From an uncultured Eubacteriales bacterium (GTDB lineage: Bacteria; Bacillota; Clostridia; Christensenellales; Borkfalkiaceae), in the NCBI GenBank assembly GCA_958405585.1, contig CATYEP010000060.1, positions 1 through 9,786 of the forward strand: DNA of 9,786 nucleotides, given 5' to 3'. The translations under genes and the position numbers were made by a program. The notes under the pieces were generated by a model. That model worked only from the letters and a program-made list of their open reading frames with translations, did no database searches and had not been told where the DNA came from. This document shows positions 5,593 to 9,786 of the stretch, piece after piece; the stretch's first letter is position 1, and the number at the start of each line of letters is the position of its first letter.

Positions 5593-6162
5593 ATGGAGAA
5601 TTCGCGCGAGAGCCAGGCGAAATGGTACGTCCTGCATACCTATTCCGGGTATGAAGCGATGGTCAAAAGCAGTCTGGAACAACTCATCGAAAACAACAAT
5701 CTGCAAGACAGTATTTTCGATCTGCGCATCCCGATGGAACAGACCATCGAAGAAAAGAACGGCAAAAAGAAGGTTGTGGAACGCAAACTTCTGCCTTGTT
5801 ATGTCTTTATCAAGATGATTTATTCCAATCAGGTGTGGTATCTGGTAACAAATACGCGCGGCGTGACCGGATTCGTCGGGCCGCAGGGCAGGCCGTTGCC
5901 TCTGAAAGAAGAGGAAGTCCGCAAAATGCAACTGGAAAAGGTGGCGGTGAATGCGGATTTTGCGGTCGGCGACAGCGTGAGTATCGACGCAGGTCCTCTC
6001 GCAGGTTTTATCGGCGAGATCAAGGAGCTGAACGATTCCACGCAGAAAGCAAAAGTCAACGTGCTCATGTTCGGCAGAAATACGGACGTGGAAGTCGACT
6101 ATGTGCAGATCAAAAAAATAGACGCAGTGCAAAAGAGCACGGCGGAAAATACGCAGGAATAG
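5593..6162 (+). CDS. nusG: Transcription elongation/termination factor NusG
   Basis: A 189-residue factor that rides on RNA polymerase and affects pausing, Rho-dependent termination and coupling to the ribosome. The NGN domain occupies about 8-115, starting KWYVLHTYSGYE, with the family segments LLPCYVFIKM and VTGFVG. A KOW domain follows at about 130-180, including VGDSVSIDAGPLAGFIGEI. The AGGAGAGG ribosome binding site overlaps the end of secE. Length and domain order are normal with no insertion. It is followed by an 84-bp leader before rplK. Confidence 0.98.
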   Translation: MENSRESQAKWYVLHTYSGYEAMVKSSLEQLIENNNLQDSIFDLRIPMEQTIEEKNGKKKVVERKLLPCYVFIKMIYSNQVWYLVTNTRGVTGFVGPQGRPLPLKEEEVRKMQLEKVAVNADFAVGDSVSIDAGPLAGFIGEIKELNDSTQKAKVNVLMFGRNTDVEVDYVQIKKIDAVQKSTAENTQE

Positions 6163-6184
6163 GGATTTTCCCTTTTCTAATAAA

Positions 6185-6227
6185 GTGGGAGAAGCGCAAA
6201 TTTTTCACGGCGCTTTGTTAAAACCAC
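6185..6227 (+). promoter_or_regulatory. Probable L1-binding stem-loop before rplK
   Basis: GTGG (6185-6188) pairs with CCAC (6224-6227). An inner stem AAGCGC/GCGCTT (6192-6197 with 6210-6215) is separated from it by an asymmetric internal loop, GAG on one side and TGTTAAAA on the other. The layout resembles the L1 target in L11-L1 operon leaders, where free L1 blocks translation. It ends 7 nt before the AGGAGG of rplK, so L1 binding could hinder initiation. Confidence 0.65.
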
Positions 6228-6246
6228 AATCTCAGGAGGAGAACTT

Positions 6247-6672
6247 ATGGCTAAAAAGATTACCGCGGTCGTAAAGCTTCAGCTGCCCGCAGGTAAAGCT
6301 ACCCCGGGTCCCCCGGTCGGTTCGACGCTCGGCCCGCACGGTATCAACATTCCCGGCTTTACCAAGGAATTCAATGCGAAAACCGCAGACCAGGCAGGAC
6401 TGATCATCCCCGTCGTTATCACGATTTATCAGGACAGATCTTTCACGTTTATTCTGAAAACGCCTCCGGCACCTGTTCTTATCAAGAAGGCTGCCAAGGT
6501 GGAAAGCGGAAGCGCTCGTCCGAACCGCGACAAAGTTGCAAAACTTACTGCGGCGCAGGTCGAAGAGATCGCCAAGCTGAAAATGCCCGATTTGAACACG
6601 ACTTCGCTCGAATCTGCGAAGAGCATGATCAAGGGAACGGCACGCAGCATGGGCATTACCGTCGAAGAGTAA
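6247..6672 (+). CDS. rplK: Large ribosomal subunit protein uL11
   Basis: A 141-residue protein of the GTPase-associated centre at the base of the L7/L12 stalk. The N-terminal domain (1-70) has the proline-rich PAGKATPGPPVG segment that forms the thiostrepton contact region beside 23S rRNA. The C-terminal RNA-binding domain (about 72-141) ends GTARSMGITVEE as in the family. AGGAGG lies 7 nt before the ATG. First gene of the rplK-rplA pair, with an L1-type operator upstream. Confidence 0.98.
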   Translation: MAKKITAVVKLQLPAGKATPGPPVGSTLGPHGINIPGFTKEFNAKTADQAGLIIPVVITIYQDRSFTFILKTPPAPVLIKKAAKVESGSARPNRDKVAKLTAAQVEEIAKLKMPDLNTTSLESAKSMIKGTARSMGITVEE

Positions 6673-6686
6673 ATAGAAAGGAGAAT

Positions 6687-6713
6687 GTGGGAGAGAAAAC
6701 TCGTTTGAACCAC
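6687..6713 (+). promoter_or_regulatory. Second L1-type stem-loop, before rplA
   Basis: GTGG (6687-6690) pairs with CCAC (6710-6713). A short inner stem GAG/CTC (6693-6695 with 6700-6702) is set off by GA on one side and GTTTGAA on the other. It repeats the pattern GTGGGAG...GTTnnAACCAC of the structure before rplK, and AAGGAGG follows at once. It probably serves as a second operator. Confidence 0.55.
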
Positions 6714-6727
6714 AAGGAGGTAAATAA

Positions 6728-7417
6728 ATGAAATACGGGAAAAAATATGCCGACAGCTTGAAGGCATACGATCGTTCCAAATTATATGACGCAAGCGAGG
6801 CGCTCGGCCTTGTCGTGGAAACGGCGAAGGCAAAATTCGACGAAACCATCGAGTTGCACGTTCGTCTCGGCGTCGATCCCCGCCAGGCGGATCAGCAGGT
6901 CCGCGGCGTGCTCGTTCTTCCGAACGGCACGGGCAAAACCAAGAAGGTACTCGTAATCGCCAAAGGCGAGCGCGCAGATATCGCGCAGCAGGCAGGCGCT
7001 GATTATGTCGGCGCAGAAGAAATGATCCAGAAGATCCAGACGGAAAACTGGTTCGATTTCGACGTCGTGATCACGACCCCCGACATGATGGGCGTGGTAG
7101 GGCGTATCGGTAAAGTGCTCGGCCCGAAGGGCTTGATGCCGAACCCGAAGTCCGGTACGGTCACGATGGATGTTGCGAAGGCTGTTGCAGAAGTCAAAGC
7201 CGGTAAGGTTGAATATCGTCTGGATAAAACCGCGATTATTCACTGCCCGATCGGAAAGAAGAGCTTCGGCAAGGAAAAACTTGCGGAAAACTTCACGGCG
7301 TTGATGGATGCGATCGTCAAAGCAAAACCGGCTGCGGCGAAAGGCCAGTATATCAAGAGTGTCGCGGTATCCAGCACGATGGGCCCCGGCATCAAAGTGA
7401 ACTACGCGAAACTGTAA
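6728..7417 (+). CDS. rplA: Large ribosomal subunit protein uL1
   Basis: A 229-residue protein of the mobile L1 stalk that helps release tRNA from the E site; in many bacteria it represses its own operon by binding the mRNA. It begins MKYGKKYADS, as in Firmicute L1. Conserved segments include VRLGVDP, VLPNGTGK and the signature GRIGKVLGPKGLMPNPKSGTVT (about 123-144), and it ends near STMGPGIKVNY. AAGGAGG lies 7 nt before the ATG. Length and all family landmarks are normal. The promoter for rplJ starts only 27 bp after its stop. Confidence 0.98.
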   Translation: MKYGKKYADSLKAYDRSKLYDASEALGLVVETAKAKFDETIELHVRLGVDPRQADQQVRGVLVLPNGTGKTKKVLVIAKGERADIAQQAGADYVGAEEMIQKIQTENWFDFDVVITTPDMMGVVGRIGKVLGPKGLMPNPKSGTVTMDVAKAVAEVKAGKVEYRLDKTAIIHCPIGKKSFGKEKLAENFTALMDAIVKAKPAAAKGQYIKSVAVSSTMGPGIKVNYAKL

Positions 7418-7444
7418 AAATTTCGCGCGGCGCACGAAAAACAG

Positions 7445-7473
7445 TTGACAGATTACCGCACAAACGGTATAAT
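7445..7473 (+). promoter_or_regulatory. Consensus promoter of rplJ-rplL
   Basis: TTGACA (7445-7450) and TATAAT (7468-7473) are both perfect and 17 bp apart. The predicted start near 7480 leaves a leader of about 230 nt containing the L10 structure and an attenuator. Confidence 0.92.
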
Positions 7474-7490
7474 GTACAGGAAAATTTCAT

Positions 7491-7550
7491 AGTACCGCAG
7501 AAAGCAGGCATCTTTGATTTAATTGCGTAAGCAGCCCGCCGAGGTAATAC
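7491..7550 (+). ncRNA. L10 leader (ribosomal protein L10 autoregulatory element)
   Basis: The segment contains the hallmark pieces of the L10 leader family in order: GTACCGCAGAAAGCAGGC (7492-7509), a variable part, then CCCGCCGAGGTA (7535-7546). TACC (7493-7496) can pair with GGTA (7543-7546) to close the structure. L10, or its complex with L12, binds this RNA when in excess. The same GTACCGC (7492-7498) can pair with GCGGTAC (7591-7597) inside the downstream terminator, which gives a simple two-state switch. Confidence 0.9.
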
Positions 7551-7574
7551 GTCAGACTGTTTGAATTTACGGAC

Positions 7575-7610
7575 AAGTCCTTGTATCCTCGCGGTACAAG
7601 GACTTTTTTT
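7575..7610 (+). terminator. Attenuator terminator in the rplJ leader
   Basis: An 11-bp stem, AAGTCCTTGTA (7575-7585) with TACAAGGACTT (7595-7605), is followed by T to 7610. It lies in the leader before the first gene, so it should be conditional. Its loop and descending arm (7591-7597) are complementary over 7 nt to the start of the L10 leader, the likely antiterminator pairing. Confidence 0.88.
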
Positions 7611-7644
7611 CGCGGCTTTACCGATCTGATCGGACGGCGGCGAA

Positions 7645-7689
7645 ACTCGCAGCGGTTCGCAGCAACTCTTTTGTGAGAACCGCGCGAGT
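7645..7689 (+). promoter_or_regulatory. Second leader hairpin just before the rplJ ribosome binding site
   Basis: ACTCGC-A-GCGGTTC (7645-7658) pairs with GAACCGCGCGAGT (7677-7689): 13 pairs with one bulged A. It ends 11 nt before AGGAGG. It has no T run, so it is not a terminator; RNase processing, mRNA protection or translational control are options. Confidence 0.55.
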
Positions 7690-7712
7690 AAAATATTTAT
7701 AGGAGGTAAACA

Positions 7713-8237
7713 ATGTCGGCTAATTTAGAGGCAAAAAAGCAGGTAGTCGAGGAGATCAAAGCGAAGATCCAGAACAGCAAGTCGGTTATTTTTGTCGATT
7801 ACAAGGGTCTTACGGTTGCAGAAGTTTCCGAACTGCGCAACAAGTTCCGTGCTGTCGGCGTAGAGTATAAAGTTTATAAAAACACGCTCGTACGCAAGGC
7901 AATGAACGAACTCGGCGTAACTGCTTTCGATAACGATCTCAACGGCCCGACCGCAACCGCGTTCAGCCCGGACGAAACGGCTGCCGCAAAGATTTTTGCG
8001 GATGCGGTGAAGGCGATGCCCGAAAAGATCATCCCGAAGAGCGCCTATGTAGACGGTGCGTATGTGGATGTCAACGGGATCAAAGCTCTCGCAACGATGC
8101 CTTCGAAAGAAGAACTCATTGCAAAGATGCTCGGTTCCATGCAGGCTCCGATCGCAAATTTCGCAGGTGTGCTTTCCGCAATGCTCAGAGGTGTTGTGGT
8201 TGCGCTCAACGCGATCGCGGAAAAGAAAAACGGCTGA
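7713..8237 (+). CDS. rplJ: Large ribosomal subunit protein uL10
   Basis: A 174-residue protein that anchors L7/L12 dimers to the stalk base together with uL11. The N-terminal domain (about 1-100) has the family segments VIFVDYKGLTVAE and YKVYKNTLVRKA. The C-terminal helix (about 135-170) contains LGSMQAPIANFAGVL and then a hydrophobic L7/L12-binding stretch. AGGAGG lies 6 nt before the ATG. L10 probably represses this operon through the leader described above. Length is normal for Firmicutes. Confidence 0.98.
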   Translation: MSANLEAKKQVVEEIKAKIQNSKSVIFVDYKGLTVAEVSELRNKFRAVGVEYKVYKNTLVRKAMNELGVTAFDNDLNGPTATAFSPDETAAAKIFADAVKAMPEKIIPKSAYVDGAYVDVNGIKALATMPSKEELIAKMLGSMQAPIANFAGVLSAMLRGVVVALNAIAEKKNG

Positions 8238-8249
8238 GTTTTTCAGTGA

Positions 8250-8273
8250 ATGCGGCATAAGCCGCCGCCGCAT
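8250..8273 (+). promoter_or_regulatory. GC-rich hairpin between rplJ and rplL
   Basis: ATGCGGC (8250-8256) pairs with GCCGCAT (8267-8273) around a 10-nt loop. There is no T run. It may be a processing or stabilising element that helps produce more L12 than L10, but the sequence alone does not show this. Confidence 0.35.
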
Positions 8274-8335
8274 CGTTCGGGCGTAAAACAGAGCGGAAAA
8301 AATTTATTTTAAAAATTATTCGGAGGAATATTAAA

Positions 8336-8713
8336 ATGGCTGATATCGCTAAGTTCATCGAAGAGATCAAAGGTATGACGGTTGTTGAGCTCAATGAGCT
8401 CGTAAAGGCTTTGGAAGAGGAGTTCGGCGTTAGCGCGGCTGCTCCCGTTGCTGTTGCTGCTGCTCCGGCTGCAGGCGCTGCTGCTGCAGAAGCTGCTGAA
8501 GAGAAGACGGAATTCAACGTTAAGTTGAAGGACATCGGCGCTAAGAAGATCGAAGTTATCAAAGCTGTCCGTGAATTCACGTCCCTCGGCCTTGCAGAAG
8601 CAAAAGCTCTTGTTGAGTCCCTCGGCATGATCAAGGAAGGCGTTAACAAGGAAGAAGCTGAAAAGATCGCTGCTCGCATGAAGGAAGCTGGCGCAGAAGT
8701 CGTTATCGACTAA
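8336..8713 (+). CDS. rplL: Large ribosomal subunit protein bL12 (L7/L12)
   Basis: A 125-residue stalk protein present in several copies per ribosome that recruits and activates translational GTPases. Residues 1-33 form the dimerisation and L10-binding domain. An Ala-rich hinge runs from about 34 to 56. The C-terminal factor-binding domain (58-125) carries KIEVIKAVRE and the SLGLAEAKALVE segment. Compared with the usual family pattern, the loop after LVE lacks the common proline and is one residue shorter, a minor difference. CGGAGG lies 10 nt before the ATG. The GCT-rich hinge codons create a low-complexity patch. It is followed by a strong terminator rather than by rpoB. Confidence 0.98.
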   Translation: MADIAKFIEEIKGMTVVELNELVKALEEEFGVSAAAPVAVAAAPAAGAAAAEAAEEKTEFNVKLKDIGAKKIEVIKAVREFTSLGLAEAKALVESLGMIKEGVNKEEAEKIAARMKEAGAEVVID

Positions 8714-8728
8714 TTTTGATTTAAAAAG

Positions 8729-8765
8729 AAAAACGGTGTCCGTTGTATCGGGCACCGTTTTTTTT
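8729..8765 (+). terminator. Terminator of rplJ-rplL
   Basis: Thirteen base pairs (8729-8741 with 8750-8762, one T-G wobble) enclose an 8-nt loop, followed by T to 8765. It starts 16 bp after the rplL stop codon. Confidence 0.9.
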
Positions 8766-8800
8766 ATAGTTAATCAGAAAATTATTTTTGTGGGGAATTG

Positions 8801-9001
8801 TTAAGCTTCTTGTCCCAATAAAAAGTCGCAAGAAACTTCAAAAAATTTTGACAGCGCAACAATATAAGACGCTTTCGGTTCGTTTATACCGCGTTCCCAG
8901 TAATCGATGGCTTTTTGACTTACTCCGATAATTTTGGCTAATGCAGCCTGTGACATATTTTTTTCTGTACGTAATTCTTTTAATCTTTCTGCAAAATTCA
9001 T
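8801..9001 (-). CDS. Small XRE-family DNA-binding regulator
   Basis: A 66-residue protein that is essentially one Cro/C1-type helix-turn-helix domain. It begins MNFAERLKELRTEKNMSQ. The HTH core is at about 16-42, with AALAKIIGVSQKAIDYWERG, and the usual tail SCDFLLG follows. There is no ligand-binding or dimerisation domain beyond this, so it resembles the small repressors of phage and mobile regions. It is divergent from the lipoprotein gene, and the shared intergenic DNA has two identical palindromes it probably binds, repressing both genes. No Shine-Dalgarno sequence precedes the ATG; instead -10-like sequences (TATAAT at 9003-9008 and TAAAAT at 9008-9013 on the minus strand) abut it, so the mRNA may be leaderless. 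Confidence 0.92.
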   Translation of the reverse strand: MNFAERLKELRTEKNMSQAALAKIIGVSQKAIDYWERGINEPKASYIVALSKFFEVSCDFLLGQEA

Positions 9002-9012
9002 AATTATATTTT

Positions 9013-9026
9013 AGAAGAAATCTTCT
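9013..9026. promoter_or_regulatory. Operator O1 (AGAAGA-AA-TCTTCT)
   Basis: A perfect inverted repeat with 6-bp arms and a 2-bp centre, beside the XRE start codon and overlapping its likely promoter. The same 14 bp recurs at 9042-9055. Probable binding site of the neighbouring XRE repressor. Confidence 0.75.
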
Positions 9027-9034
9027 TTAAAAGC

Positions 9035-9063
9035 TTGACAAAGAAGAAATCTTCTTATATAAT
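9035..9063 (+). promoter_or_regulatory. Consensus promoter of the lipoprotein gene with operator O2 in its spacer
   Basis: TTGACA (9035-9040) and TATAAT (9058-9063) are perfect and 17 bp apart. The spacer 9041-9057 is filled by AAGAAGA-AA-TCTTCTT (9041-9056), the O1 palindrome extended to 7-bp arms. The two operator centres are 29 bp apart. A bound dimer on O2 would directly block RNA polymerase. Confidence 0.88.
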
Positions 9064-9091
9064 ATATTTGTTTTTTACGGAGAATATAAAA

Positions 9092-9664
9092 ATGAGAAAA
9101 AGAGTGATTGTATTTTTAATATTGTCGGTGTGGTTATTGAGTATTCTTGCGGGTTGTGATTTATTGAATCTATGGGGAAGCGGTGATAGTGTTCCGGATG
9201 AGAAAGAGAGCGCTTCCGAGGTCTATTTGAATGAAACTTTAACAAATAAAGATGGTATACAATTTAGAGTAACGAAAGTTTTAAATCAAAAAAGTTTCGA
9301 TAATGGATACGGTTATGGAATTCAAACCGACTACAATTTTATTTTGATTGCGATCGAAATTTATAATGGCAGTAAAAGAGAATATTATGTAAATCCAAAC
9401 AACTTTTATTTATTAAAAACAGGTGGGGTTAAATATACTTATGATTCAAGGACGTTTCGCTTTGAAGACGGTATGACATCGGATTATATACAACCGCAAC
9501 TGAAAGGGCGCTTCCATTTATTGTTTGAAACGCCTACGAGGTCTACGGAAGAAGAATACAATTTATCCTGCGATGCCGGGTTTTTTGACGCATTCGATAA
9601 AAATTATACGAAAGTGATTTATTTGCGGCAAAGACCGGCGGAAATAGCAGAGGGAGCAAAATAA
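9092..9664 (+). CDS. Secreted lipoprotein, DUF4352-like
   Basis: A 190-residue protein with a lipoprotein signal: MRKR, a hydrophobic stretch (5-19) and the lipobox LAGC with the lipidated Cys at 22. After a short charged linker, the rest (about 45-180) is one beta-rich domain with the features of DUF4352: KDGIQFRVTKV, a strand ending FILIAIEIYNGS, and a late LKGRFHLLFETP strand. Such domains are immunoglobulin-like and found in many Firmicute surface proteins of unknown job. The start at 9092 is chosen because GGAG lies 9 nt upstream and a signal peptide follows; the in-frame TTG at 9035 is the -35 box. The gene is AT-rich compared with the ribosomal genes. It is probably repressed by the divergent XRE protein. 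DUF4352 is assigned by pattern only. Confidence 0.85.
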   Translation: MRKRVIVFLILSVWLLSILAGCDLLNLWGSGDSVPDEKESASEVYLNETLTNKDGIQFRVTKVLNQKSFDNGYGYGIQTDYNFILIAIEIYNGSKREYYVNPNNFYLLKTGGVKYTYDSRTFRFEDGMTSDYIQPQLKGRFHLLFETPTRSTEEEYNLSCDAGFFDAFDKNYTKVIYLRQRPAEIAEGAK

Positions 9665-9786
9665 ATTCAGGGAAAAAATATTGCAAAAAGAGTGGCGGTT
9701 TTACCGAAAAAAAAAGGTTAAAACCCCCCACATTTTTCAGAAAATATTTTATTTTAAAAAATGTAAAAATATTAGTTTAATTTTTT
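9665..9786. other. AT-rich tail with a weak hairpin
   Basis: GGTTTTACC can pair with GGTTAAAACC at about 9693-9729 with a bulged T and an A-rich loop, but no T run follows directly. The rest is A/T-rich and shows no gene before the window ends. Confidence 0.3.

Noticed and set aside
6161..6177. Short hairpin with T run after nusG (AGGGA/TCCCT)
   Set aside because: Only 5 bp with a 3-nt loop; no new promoter follows before rplK, so a full stop here is unlikely.
8438..8505. Tandem GCT/GCA repeat tract
   Set aside because: It is the codon pattern of the alanine-rich hinge of L7/L12, not an independent repeat element.
9035..9091. Upstream TTG start for the lipoprotein
   Set aside because: The TTG is the first part of the -35 box, so it would not be transcribed, and it would add 19 residues before a good signal peptide.

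Overview
The window looks like chromosome of an anaerobic, low-to-mid-GC Firmicute, probably Clostridia. The pointers are strong AGGAGG-type ribosome binding sites, a class A flavodiiron protein, the zinc-binding form of bL33, a Firmicute-style L10 leader, and CCA ends encoded in all four tRNA genes. No species can be named from the sequence alone.

Region by region: (1) 1-534 is the int-proximal end of an integrated element. It holds the C-terminus of a tyrosine recombinase running off the left edge and an AT-rich stretch with three copies of TTCCCCAAA. (2) 535-1687 is a minus-strand tRNA neighbourhood: a Val-Gly-Cys tRNA cluster with its own promoter, a large palindromic terminator, a GNAT acetyltransferase whose ribosome binding site lies inside that palindrome, a 25-bp copy of part of tRNA-Leu, and tRNA-Leu(UAA). 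(3) 1823-3263 carries two plus-strand genes: a zinc-dependent phospholipase C-family protein with the expected metal ligands, and a 68-residue protein built from three YD...G repeats with its own promoter and terminator. (4) 3264-3668 has no credible gene. (5) 3669-4949 is the flavodiiron gene on the minus strand with a terminator and a candidate promoter.

(6) 5052-8765 is the translation/transcription core: rpmG-secE-nusG-rplK-rplA, then a new consensus promoter and an L10 leader with attenuator ahead of rplJ-rplL, closed by a strong terminator. L1 probably represses through two similar stem-loops, one before rplK and one before rplA. L10 probably controls rplJ-rplL by a terminator/antiterminator switch for which both competing pairings can be drawn. 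(7) 8766-9786 is AT-rich and sits where rpoB usually starts. It holds a small XRE repressor gene on the minus strand and a divergent lipoprotein gene. The shared intergenic space has two copies of a palindromic operator, one filling exactly the 17-bp spacer of a perfect TTGACA/TATAAT promoter. This is the clearest self-contained regulatory module here.

I did not find a defence system, CRISPR array or complete mobile element. The more unusual signals are the XRE/lipoprotein switch, the paired L1 operators, the terminator/ribosome-binding-site overlap before the GNAT gene, the three-repeat small protein and the tRNA-Leu scar.
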